A stretch of DNA of 64,000 nt from Kitasatospora cathayae (GTDB lineage Bacteria; Actinomycetota; Actinomycetes; Streptomycetales; Streptomycetaceae): NCBI RefSeq assembly GCF_027627435.1, contig NZ_CP115451.1:1-64000 (forward strand), given 5' to 3'. Under the pieces are notes generated by a model. It was not told the DNA's origin and did no database searches. It saw nothing but the letters and a program-made list of their open reading frames with translations. Each line of letters begins with the position of its first letter. Within the stretch, counting starts at the first letter, position 1. Position numbers and translations under genes: made by a program. This document shows positions 31,740-39,082 of the stretch, piece by piece.

Positions 31740-32615
31740 CTACCGGGCGGGCGGCGGAGTGACGGCGTTGGCCATGGCGGCGGCCAGGGCCTGCGCGTCG
31801 TGGTGAGCTCGCTGCCACCAGGCGGCGCCCGGATGGTGACCTGCCAGGTCGGCGGCGGGTTTCATCGTGGCGGCGAGGCCGGCGAACGCCTTGTGCAGTT
31901 GGACCGCCAGCTGGTCGTGGTCGGGGACACCGGCGCGGACGGCCCGGCGCAGCGAGCGGGTTGCGCGTGTCAGCTCCTCGGCCGCCTCCAGGGCGGTGGC
32001 GGGTGCCCGCTCCTGGGGCGGGGTGTTGGTGAGAATGCGGATCAGCTCGGCGAGCTGGGCGGTGGTGAGGTTAGTGCGCAGTTCGTTGGCGTAGTCGGCG
32101 AGTTCGGCGTTCTGCTGGGCGGAAGGGTCGTCGGCGACGCGGGTGCGGCCGCCGGGTACGCCGGTGAGCACTCCCTTGCGCTTGAGTTCGGTGATGACGC
32201 CGAAGGCGGTGGCGGTGGTGGTGCCGTGTTCGCGGGCGAGTTCCCGGACGGGCGGCACGGTGTCGCCGGGCCTCAGCCGGCCTTCCCGGATGTCGGCGAG
32301 CAGCGCGTCGGTGAGCCGCTTGGAGCGGCCGCGGACGGCGTCCTCCTCGGGCTCGTCGCCGGAGGGGTTCGCGACGCGGGTTCGGCCGCCGGCTGGGCCG
32401 GTGAGCAGCTTCTCGTCTTTCAGCAGTCCGATGGCGCCGGAGACCGTGGCGTGGCTGACGCCGTACGCGGCCGCGAGCTCGCTGCCGCCGGGCAGCGGTT
32501 CGCCGGGCTGCCATCGGCCGCTGTCGATCTCGGCGCGCAGTGCGGCCGCCAGGCGCAGGGTCCGGCCTTTTCGCGGTCCGGGGAGGTCGACGGTGGCGGT
32601 GGTCGTGGTGTCCAC
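31740..32615 (-). CDS. Regulator with two tandem GntR-type winged helices
   Basis: 291 residues from GTG 32615 (GGAG 6 bases upstream); a longer ORF from 32720 would run through a terminator hairpin and is rejected. The first winged helix is at about 17-75 (LAAALRAEIDSGRWQPGEPL, SELAAAYGVSHATVSGAIGL), the second at about 96-160 (LTDALLADIREGRLRPGDTV, RELAREHGTTTATAFGVITE), each closing with a GGRTRVA wing. The C-terminal ~115 residues are helical and not a standard GntR ligand domain. It probably binds paired sites on the plasmid, perhaps in copy control; KorSA-like proteins have only one wHTH. Confidence 0.8.
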   Translation of the reverse strand: MDTTTTATVDLPGPRKGRTLRLAAALRAEIDSGRWQPGEPLPGGSELAAAYGVSHATVSGAIGLLKDEKLLTGPAGGRTRVANPSGDEPEEDAVRGRSKRLTDALLADIREGRLRPGDTVPPVRELAREHGTTTATAFGVITELKRKGVLTGVPGGRTRVADDPSAQQNAELADYANELRTNLTTAQLAELIRILTNTPPQERAPATALEAAEELTRATRSLRRAVRAGVPDHDQLAVQLHKAFAGLAATMKPAADLAGHHPGAAWWQRAHHDAQALAAAMANAVTPPPAR

Positions 32616-32676
32616 GGTGGGCTCCGGTTCGTGTCGGTCCCGGCCGGCGAAGGGCGGGAGGCTGCGGACGTACGCT

Positions 32677-32721
32677 GATGGCCGGGCCCCTCGCGATTCG
32701 AGCGTGAGGGGCCCGGCCATC
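32677..32721. terminator. Strong stem-loop terminator
   Basis: Arms 32677-32692 and 32706-32721 are 16-base perfect inverted repeats around 13 bases. The hairpin follows the stop of the RelE-like gene at 32746 by 25 bases and precedes the regulator start at 32615. Confidence 0.85.
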
Positions 32722-32745
32722 TTCCCGGGTTGTGCTGATGTGGGG

Positions 32746-33048
32746 TCAGGGTCCGGCGATGATCCAGGTCACGAACACGGACTTCATCTGCTCGTGCACC
32801 CGGTAGACGACGCTGATGCGGTCGCCGGTGTCGGCGGCCGGGTCGGTGCGGGCGGTGTAGTCGTCGACCTCGGGGTCGGTGCCGCCGGGCACCGGGATGC
32901 CGAGCCGCGGGTAGAGCGCGAGGCGTTCGACGAGCTTCTCGACGGCGTCCAGTTCGCCGGGGCGTAGCTGGGCGAGGGCGGCTTCGGCGGCGTCGGAGAG
33001 GAAGACGTGCAGGGGCTCGTGCGGTTCGGTCGGCTGGTCGTCGGTCAC
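32746..33048 (-). CDS. RelE/ParE-like toxin candidate
   Basis: 100 residues from GTG 33048, overlapping the TGA of the gene upstream (GTGA), so translation is coupled. The sequence (LHVFLSDAAEAALAQLRPGE, AVEKLVERLALYPRLGIPVP, DRISVVYRVHEQMKSVFVTW) follows the RelE/ParE layout: helical N-terminus, then a central ISVVYRV beta-strand pair and a final strand. RelE-type proteins cleave mRNA at the ribosome, ParE-type poison gyrase. The order antitoxin-then-toxin and the size fit a type II toxin-antitoxin pair that would stabilise the plasmid. Confidence 0.7.
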   Translation of the reverse strand: MTDDQPTEPHEPLHVFLSDAAEAALAQLRPGELDAVEKLVERLALYPRLGIPVPGGTDPEVDDYTARTDPAADTGDRISVVYRVHEQMKSVFVTWIIAGP

Positions 33049-33362
33049 CGGTCGCCGCTGGCGGCTCGCACCCGGGCGAAGACGTCGCCGGCCGGGCTCC
33101 AGTGCTGGCCGCCGATGGGCGCGGCCAGGGAGGCCATGGCCTGCTCGTCGGTGCGCAGGGTCAGGCGGTGGCGGTAGGTGGCGGCGACCTCGGCGACGGC
33201 GGCGAAGTCGCCGATCGGGGAGGCGTCGAGGGCGGCGGCCAGGTCCTGCTCGAACTGCTCGCGGTCGCCGGGCAGGCCGTACCTGCTGAGGGCGGTGCGC
33301 AGTTCGTGCAGGGTGGCCGGCCTGGCCGGGGCCGGGCTCTGGTGGTCGGGCTGGATGGTCAC
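33045..33362 (-). CDS. Antitoxin candidate, DUF6247-like
   Basis: 105 residues from GTG 33362 with AAGGAGG 6 bases upstream. TLHELRTALSRYGLPGDREQ, FEQDLAAALDASPIGDFAAV and VAATYRHRLTLRTDEQAM resemble the DUF6247 proteins that Streptomyces carries upstream of RelE-like genes. It would bind and neutralise the overlapping gene product and repress the operon. Family assignment is from memory of that pattern and should be confirmed. Confidence 0.65.
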   Translation of the reverse strand: MTIQPDHQSPAPARPATLHELRTALSRYGLPGDREQFEQDLAAALDASPIGDFAAVAEVAATYRHRLTLRTDEQAMASLAAPIGGQHWSPAGDVFARVRAASGDR

Positions 33363-33429
33363 CGGGGCCTCCTTCGTGGTGGCGGCCGCCGTTGGCGGTG
33401 GGCCGCATGGTTGACGGTAGCGGGCGCGG

Positions 33430-34851
33430 CTACGGGGTGGTGTCGGTGCTGGTCGTCTCGTTCGCGGGCCGGACGTCGTCTTCGGCCTGGTGGGGGACGA
33501 AGCCTCGGTCGCCCGGGTCGGTGAAGGCCGAAATCGTGGGGTGGAAGGCGATGGTGATGATCGCGGTGGGGCCGTTGCGGTGCTTGGCGACGATCAGGTC
33601 GGCTTCGCCGGGCCGGTTGTCGGGCGCGTAGGCGTCGTCGCGGTGGAGGAGGAGGACCAGGTCCGCGTCGTCCTCCAGGGTGCCGGAGTCGCGCAGGTCG
33701 TAGATGTGGGGGCGTTTGTCGGCGCGCTGTTCGGGCGCGCGGTTGAGCTGGGAGAGCGCGATGACGGGCAGCTGCAGTTCCTTGGCGAGGAGCTTGAGAC
33801 GGCGGCTGACCTCGTTGACGTCCTCGTAGCGGCTGCCGTACTTGTGCCGGCCGTGGTCGAGGAGCTGGACGTAGTCGACGACGATGAGCTTGATGCCGTG
33901 CTGGGCCTTGAGGCGCCGGCTCTTGGAGCGGATCTCGGCGAGGGTGAGGTTCGGGGCGTCGTCGATGAACAGCGGGGCGGAGGAGACCTCGGGCATGCGG
34001 GTGGCGGCGCGGGTCCAGTCCCGGTCGGTCATGTTGCCCGAGCGCATCTGGTGCAGCGGGACGCGGCTCTCCGCGGAGAGCAGGCGCATACCGATCTCGT
34101 TGCGGCCCATCCCGAGGCTGTAGATCACGGCGGGCAGGCCGAGACGGAAGGAGCAGGCCCGCAGGATCGTGAGCGCGAGGGTGCTCTTGCCGAGGGCGGG
34201 CCGGCTGCCCAGGACGATCAGCTGGCCGGGGTGCAGGCCGTTGGTCAGCACGTCCAGGTCGCTCAAGCCGGTGGGCAGGCCGGCCGGGGCGCCGACGTAC
34301 GAGCCGATGCCCTCGACCTCGTCGAGGACGCCTTCCATGACGTCGGCCATCGGGCGCGCCTCGACCCAGCTCGGGCTGCGGCCGGTGGTCACGGCGTACA
34401 CCTCGGCCTGGATCGCCTCGACCAGGTCGGTGGTGGGGGTGTCGGCATGGGCGAGGCGGTCGATGCGCGTCGCGGTCTCGATCAGCCGGCGGCGCAGCGC
34501 CTTGTCCTCGACCAGGAGGGCGAGGGCTTTGGCCTCGGCGGTGCTGCGGACCATGTTGACGAGCTTGTGCAGGTAGTCCCGGCCGCCGGCCCTCGCCAGC
34601 AGGCCCTGCTCGGTCAGCTTCGCGGCGACCGTGATCGGGTCGGTGGACTCCCCGGCCGCGTACAGCTCCAGCACCACGTTGTAGATGAACTCGTGGCCGA
34701 CCCGGTAGAAGCTGGCCGGATTCAGGATCTCGACGACGTCGGCGACCGCGTCCTTGGAGCGCATCGTCGTGCCCAGGAGCAGCTGCTCGGCCCGCAGGTC
34801 GTGGGGCACCTCGAAGGCCGGGCCAGCGCCGTCCGGGTCCTGCTCGCTCAC
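33430..34851 (-). CDS. dnaB: Replicative DNA helicase, DnaB family
   Basis: 473 residues from GTG 34851. An N-terminal DnaB domain (12-150; AEQLLLGTTMRSKDAVADVV) is followed by the RecA-like motor. Walker A is GSRPALGKST (215-224); Walker B region GIKLIVVDYVQLL; then VIALSQLNRAPEQRADKRPH, the DRDSGTLEDDADLVLLLHR-like DnaB signature (here LRDSGTLEDDADLVLLLHRD) and an acidic tail. The H1a motif that normally reads SLEM, with the catalytic glutamate, is SLGM here (Gly247, codon 34111-34113). The enzyme would unwind DNA 5'-3' at the plasmid fork. Two DciA-like loader genes lie directly upstream. Confidence 0.93.
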   Translation of the reverse strand: MSEQDPDGAGPAFEVPHDLRAEQLLLGTTMRSKDAVADVVEILNPASFYRVGHEFIYNVVLELYAAGESTDPITVAAKLTEQGLLARAGGRDYLHKLVNMVRSTAEAKALALLVEDKALRRRLIETATRIDRLAHADTPTTDLVEAIQAEVYAVTTGRSPSWVEARPMADVMEGVLDEVEGIGSYVGAPAGLPTGLSDLDVLTNGLHPGQLIVLGSRPALGKSTLALTILRACSFRLGLPAVIYSLGMGRNEIGMRLLSAESRVPLHQMRSGNMTDRDWTRAATRMPEVSSAPLFIDDAPNLTLAEIRSKSRRLKAQHGIKLIVVDYVQLLDHGRHKYGSRYEDVNEVSRRLKLLAKELQLPVIALSQLNRAPEQRADKRPHIYDLRDSGTLEDDADLVLLLHRDDAYAPDNRPGEADLIVAKHRNGPTAIITIAFHPTISAFTDPGDRGFVPHQAEDDVRPANETTSTDTTP

Positions 34852-34873
34852 GCGCTTCCACCTCGCTGCTGAT

Positions 34874-35800
34874 CTACCGCGGCCCGATCCGGGGCCGGCG
34901 AACGGGTTGTCGCGGCCACCCTGTCGCACCACCGCGCGGTTGTCCCGGCTTTCCCCGAACGAGCGAGGCCAGCCGCAACTCACGCCGCTCCGGTCCGCGG
35001 CGGAGCCAGGCGGGCGGTGCGTGCGGGATCGCCCCGGCCCGGGTGGCGCGTGCGACGGCGAGAGCAGCGCGGTGGCGTTCGCGCTGTTGGCGGGCGTGTT
35101 CGTCGGCGTCCGGGGTCGGGGAGTCCTCGATCGCGGGCCGGTGGGTGTCCTCGGGCTCGCGCAGCCGGTTGTAGTGCTGGCGCAGGATGGCCTCCCGCTC
35201 GGCGGCGGCCTCGTCGAGTGCGGCCTGGCGGGTGGCGGCGTTCTCGCGCATCCGGCGGCGCAGGTCCTGGTAGGCGTGGTGGTCGGCGAGCGGGGGCCGG
35301 GCCGGCTGCGCGGCGGGCCGGTCGTCGCGGCGGGTGGGCCGGTCGTCGGGGTCCTGGTCGTGCTGCACCACGGGGGCGGGGCCGACACGGACGTCGATGG
35401 CTTGGACGGTGCCGGGGCGCAGTTGCTCGAGGTCGGTGAGGATGCGGCGGGTCTGGTAGCGGAGTTGGGCGGCCCAGGCCGGGGAGTCGGCGACCACGCG
35501 CAGGCGGCGGGTGGTCGGGTCGTACCCGGCGAGGTGCCAGTGGGCGGCCGCCTCGGCGCCGACGATCGCGGGCCAGTGGTCGCGCAGGCCTCCGCCGGCG
35601 GTGCCGAGGGTCCAGCCGTGCGCGGCGACCAGGGCGAGGAACACGTCCGCGATCGGCTCGGGTTCGCGCGGGCCTCGTCGTGGCGTGGCGGTGGTCTGCC
35701 GGGTGGTGCGCTGGGCGGGGGCGTTGCCGTTGGTGCGGGCGGCCTGGCGGGCGGCGCGCAGGGCGGTGCGGGCGAGGTCGGCGCCGGTGGACGTGGTCAT
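34874..35800 (-). CDS. dciA: DciA-like helicase loader (DUF721), copy 1
   Basis: 308 residues; ATG overlaps the TGA of the truncated gene upstream. The DUF721/DciA domain is at about 50-145 (IADVFLALVAAHGWTLGTAG, LRDHWPAIVGAEAAAHWHLA, LRVVADSPAWAAQLRYQTRR, LTDLEQLRPGTVQAIDVRVG). The C-terminus is a charged coiled coil (YQDLRRRMRENAATRQAALD, EREAILRQHYNRLREPED). DciA is the ancestral bacterial loader of DnaB. Lying 22 bases before dnaB it probably loads this helicase. It is about 85-90 per cent identical to copy 2 at 38249-39082 over most of its length; the last ~60 residues differ. Confidence 0.8.
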   Translation of the reverse strand: MTTSTGADLARTALRAARQAARTNGNAPAQRTTRQTTATPRRGPREPEPIADVFLALVAAHGWTLGTAGGGLRDHWPAIVGAEAAAHWHLAGYDPTTRRLRVVADSPAWAAQLRYQTRRILTDLEQLRPGTVQAIDVRVGPAPVVQHDQDPDDRPTRRDDRPAAQPARPPLADHHAYQDLRRRMRENAATRQAALDEAAAEREAILRQHYNRLREPEDTHRPAIEDSPTPDADEHARQQRERHRAALAVARATRAGAIPHAPPAWLRRGPERRELRLASLVRGKPGQPRGGATGWPRQPVRRPRIGPR

Positions 35801-36525
35801 CAGCGGCTCCCGACGAGTTCGCGCTCACGGCGGCGGGCGGCCAGCTGCTCGCGGAAGGCGATGCCCTCGGAGTTGTCCTCAGTCATCCAGGCCGGGACGG
35901 TGACGGGGGGCAGCTCGGCGCCGTCGATCGCCCGGGGGACCTCGGGCAGGACGGGCTGGTCCATCAGCGGCGCGCACAGGCCGCACGGCAGCACGGTCCG
36001 CAGGTGCCGGTCGCAGTAGGCCGGGTGCTGTTCCTCGGCCTGGTCGGCGTGGTCGGGGGTGTCCGCCGGTGCCAGGGCCGAGGTGGTGCGGGCCTCGGCC
36101 AGGACCTGGTCCCGCGCGGCCTGGCGGCGCTTCGCGTGCCGGTGCTGGGCACCCTCGACGTGGTATGCGCAGGTCTGGCACTCGCCGCCGAGTTCCACGT
36201 CGGTGCCGGACTCGCAGGTGGGCAGGTGGCAGCCGCGCCGGACCAGGCCGCGGTTGCGTCCCGGGGCGGCGAGCCAGGCGTACGGGTCACGGATCTCGTC
36301 GCGCTCCAGGACGTACCGGCGCTCCAGGCGCTGGGCGACGCGCTCGACGTCGCCGCCGACCTCGCGGATCGCCTGGCCGACCGCCCGGGCTGCCTCCCGT
36401 TGCTGCCAGCGGTTCATCCGGTTCACCAGGTCGGGCACCAGGCGCAGGACCTGGTGGACCTCGGCGCTGACGGTCATCGGCGGCAACGCCCCGGTCTTCG
36501 GCTTCACCGAAACCGCGACCACCAA
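35800..36525 (-). pseudogene. Truncated C-terminal part of a plasmid HTH gene
   Basis: An open frame of about 240 codons runs from a TTG at 36525, open back to 36558, with no good start or ribosome binding site. It carries HQVLRLVPDLVNRMNRWQQR, DPYAWLAAPGRNRGLVRRGC, HLPTCESG..CQTCAYH and YCDRHLRTVLPCGLC. The layout (helical part, DPxxWL, Cys clusters, long charged helix, then overlap with dciA) parallels the C-terminal half of the 975-residue gene at 39082. It is therefore read as the remainder of a homologue whose 5' part was replaced by the TnpB element at 36615. It could still be translated. Confidence 0.65.
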
Positions 36526-36559
36526 CGGCGCCGGGGAGCCTGTTCTGAAAGAGCTTGAT

Positions 36560-36760
36560 CAAGAGAGCGATCGCTCCCTGCGCAGACGAGACGGACACTT
36601 CCTGACCTGACGGTTTAGAAGAGTCCGGGTTGGGTGTACGCGGGTGGTGGGAGCGCCAGCGGATCGCTCCGCTGGGGTGGCAGTAGGCTGTTTGACCGAC
36701 TGTCTTCCCGCTTCATCACGTTCTGCCCTCGGTCCCGAAGGATCGTCGGTCTTACGTACG
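36560..36760 (-). ncRNA. Predicted TnpB guide RNA (omega/reRNA) region
   Basis: In IS200/IS605-family elements the TnpB guide RNA is made from the 3' end of tnpB and extends through the right end, with the guide taken from the flanking DNA. On that rule the scaffold would overlap the last ~150 bases of this tnpB and the guide would lie just past the right end, near 36560-36600. The exact ends cannot be read from the sequence. Confidence 0.35.
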
Positions 36761-38153
36761 CTCCGCGGGCGTCCTCCACGGGGGAGGCCACCCCTCTACC
36801 AGGGGCGGTTGGTGGTGCGATGCCAGCGTGGGCAGCGATGTTGCGAGCCGCGTTGATGTCGCGGTCCAGGCATAGGCCGCACTGCTGGCAGTGGTACTCC
36901 CGGTCGGTGAGGGTGAGGCGTGGGTTTTGCCATCCGCAGGCCGAGCAGGTCTTGCTGGACGGGAACCAGCGGTCGCAGACCGCGAGCTTCGAGCCGTACC
37001 AGCCCGTCTTGTAGGTCAGCTGCCGCCGAATCTCGGCGGGGGCAGCGTCGAGGATGGAGCGGTTGAGACTGGCCTTCTGCCGGACGTTGCGACCGGGCCG
37101 CTCCACGGTGCCGCGCGCCGATGCGGTCATCCCCGCCACGTTAAGGTTCTCCACCGCAACCACGGCGAACCCGGTGGCGAGCCGTTTAGTCAGCTCGTGG
37201 ATACCGCTTTTCCGCCGGACAGCGACCTCGTGGTGCAGCCGGGCCACACGCCGCCTCGCCTTATCCCGCCGCGCCGAACCCTTCACAGTACGGGCGAGCG
37301 CCCGCTGCGCCTTGGCGAGGCGCTTCGCGGCGTGCCGCAGGTGCCGGGGATTCGGTACCAGCGCGGTGCCTGGGTCAGCAGCATCGAGTGGTTGGGAAAG
37401 GGCAGCGAGGACCTTGACACCAAGGTCGACGCCGACGGTGCCGCGCCCGGCCTGACGCCGGGTCGGCTTGTCGGACAGGTCCTGCTGGACCTTGACCAAC
37501 ACGGACGCGTACCAGCGGTGCCCGCCACGCGAGACGGTGACGGACTGCACGACGGCCTGCCCGCGGTCGATGAGCCGGGACAGGCGCTTGCCCGAGTCGT
37601 GCAGGCGGACCTCACCGAGCTTAGGCAGCCGCAGCCGCCGGTAGCCGACCAGCCGGATCCCCGGCTTACTCACATGGTGGTGCAGCCGGAAGGAATCCCG
37701 ACACCGCCCCTTCTTCTTGAACCGGGGGTAACCAACCTGGCGGCCGGCCCGCGCGCCCTTGAGCGAGTCGAGCCAGTTCTTCCAGGCCGCGTCGGCATCC
37801 ATGAACGCTGACTGGAAGCAGTAGGTGTTGACCTCGTGCCACCACGGGCAGATTCCGTCGGCACCGGTGCGGGAATCGCCCTTGGCCTGGTTCCAGGCCT
37901 TCTGCACCGAGGCCTTGTTCGGCAGCGAAACCTTGACCTGTTTCCGCGCGCCTTCGACCGCAACACCAGACGCCGCCAGGGCATTGACCTGGGCCCGCCA
38001 CTCCTGGTGCGCGGCGACCTTTGCCGCGAGCGCATGGTTGAACGCCCACCGCGCCGCACCGGCGTACCGGGCCAGCTCAGCGAGCTGTCGCTCGGTCGGG
38101 TCCAGGGTGAACCGGAATGCGCGCAGAATCTCCTGCCGCAAGGCGCAGTTCAC
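36615..38153 (-). CDS. tnpB: TnpB RNA-guided nuclease, IS200/IS605 (IS1341-type) element without TnpA
   Basis: 512 residues. The RuvC nuclease is complete: Asp243 (GVDLGVKVLAALS), Glu335 (VAVENLNVAGM) and Asp432 (DRDINAARNI), with the zinc finger Cys403/406 and Cys422/425 (CSACGWQ, CQQCG) between. The N-terminal helical REC/WED part (residues 10-230) is also intact. TnpB uses an RNA from the element's right end to cut the donor site and promote retention. No tnpA is present, so the element depends on another for movement. A C-terminal extension after 450 is unusual in length. A subterminal hairpin at 38175-38194 marks the left end. Confidence 0.95.
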   Translation of the reverse strand: MNCALRQEILRAFRFTLDPTERQLAELARYAGAARWAFNHALAAKVAAHQEWRAQVNALAASGVAVEGARKQVKVSLPNKASVQKAWNQAKGDSRTGADGICPWWHEVNTYCFQSAFMDADAAWKNWLDSLKGARAGRQVGYPRFKKKGRCRDSFRLHHHVSKPGIRLVGYRRLRLPKLGEVRLHDSGKRLSRLIDRGQAVVQSVTVSRGGHRWYASVLVKVQQDLSDKPTRRQAGRGTVGVDLGVKVLAALSQPLDAADPGTALVPNPRHLRHAAKRLAKAQRALARTVKGSARRDKARRRVARLHHEVAVRRKSGIHELTKRLATGFAVVAVENLNVAGMTASARGTVERPGRNVRQKASLNRSILDAAPAEIRRQLTYKTGWYGSKLAVCDRWFPSSKTCSACGWQNPRLTLTDREYHCQQCGLCLDRDINAARNIAAHAGIAPPTAPGRGVASPVEDARGAYVRPTILRDRGQNVMKREDSRSNSLLPPQRSDPLALPPPAYTQPGLF

Positions 38154-38172
38154 CCCCTCTCCGTGTCTGGGC

Positions 38173-38196
38173 GACTACGTTCGGCAAACCGTAGAC
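38173..38196. mobile_element. Subterminal hairpin at the left end of the TnpB element
   Basis: CTACG (38175-38179) and CGTAG (38190-38194) flank a 10-base loop, 20 bases before the tnpB start. IS200/IS605 elements have imperfect subterminal hairpins recognised by TnpA. The left boundary of the element is probably between here and 38249, where sequence homologous to dciA copy 1 begins. Confidence 0.45.
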
Positions 38197-38248
38197 GACT
38201 CCACTGACAGCCGACGCTCAAACGGCAAACTCCGCTGGCCACAGGCTC

Positions 38249-39082
38249 TCACGCCGCTCCGGCCTGCGACGGTGCCAGCCGGACCGGACGCAGCAGGATG
38301 GCCCCGGCCCGGGTGGCGCGGGCGACGGCGAGGGCGGCGCGGTGGCGCTCTCGCTGCTGACGAGCGTGCTCGTTGGGGTCGGTGACCGGGGTGTCCTCGA
38401 TCGCGGGCCGGTGGGCGTCCTCGGGCTCACGCAGCCAGTTGTAGTGCTGGCGCAGGATGGCCTCCCGTTCAGCGGCGGCCTCATCGAGTGCGGCCTGGCG
38501 GGCAACGGCGTCCTCGCGCATCCGGCGGCGCAGGTCCTGGTAGGCGGCGTGGTCGGCGAGCGGAGGCCGGGCCGGCTGCGCGGCGGGCCGGTCGTCACGG
38601 CGGGCGGGCCGGTCATCGGGGCCCTGGTCGTGCTGCACCACGGGCGCGGGGCCGACGCGGACATCGATGGCCACCACGGTGCCGGGGCGCAGTTGCTCAA
38701 GGTCGGTGAGGATGCGGCGCAGGTGGAGGCGCAGCTGGACGGCCCAGGCCGGGGAGTCGGCGACCACGCGCAGGCGGCGAGTGGTCGGGTCGTATCCGGC
38801 GAGGTGCCAGTGGGCGGCCGCGTCGGCCCCGACGATCGAAGGCCAGCGGTCGCGCAGCCCTCCGCCAGCGGTGCCCAGGGTCCAGCCGTGCGCGGCGACC
38901 AGAGCGAGGAACACGTCGGCGATCGGCTGGGGTTCGCGCGGGCCCTGGGCGCGGGGCACGGCCGTCCGGACGGTGCGGGCGGCGCGCTGCGTAGGGGCGT
39001 TGCCGTTCGTTCGGGCGGCCTGGCGCGCGGCGCGCAGGGCGGTGCGGGCCAGGTCGGCCCCGCTGCCGGTGGGCTGGGTCAT
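38249..39082 (-). CDS. dciA: DciA-like helicase loader (DUF721), copy 2
   Basis: 277 residues; ATG at 39082 overlaps the TGA of the large HTH gene. The DUF721 domain has the same landmarks as copy 1 (IADVFLALVAAHGWTLGTAG, LRDRWPSIVGADAAAHWHLA, LRVVADSPAWAVQLRLHLRR). The C-terminal coil is shared, but the last ~45 residues of copy 1 are absent: homology ends near CTCACGCCGCTCCGG (38254-38268), close to the TnpB element. It probably loads DnaB or competes with copy 1. The gene pair HTH-dciA is what was duplicated. Confidence 0.8.
   Translation of the reverse strand: MTQPTGSGADLARTALRAARQAARTNGNAPTQRAARTVRTAVPRAQGPREPQPIADVFLALVAAHGWTLGTAGGGLRDRWPSIVGADAAAHWHLAGYDPTTRRLRVVADSPAWAVQLRLHLRRILTDLEQLRPGTVVAIDVRVGPAPVVQHDQGPDDRPARRDDRPAAQPARPPLADHAAYQDLRRRMREDAVARQAALDEAAAEREAILRQHYNWLREPEDAHRPAIEDTPVTDPNEHARQQRERHRAALAVARATRAGAILLRPVRLAPSQAGAA

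Noticed and set aside
33490..34872. 460-codon plus-strand frame opposite dnaB
   Set aside because: Shadow of the helicase gene: composition is Val/Gly/Asp-rich, with no domain, and dnaB motifs are on the other strand.
36615..38153. Complete IS605 with TnpA
   Set aside because: No Y1 transposase (HUH motif and catalytic Tyr) is encoded within several kilobases on either strand.
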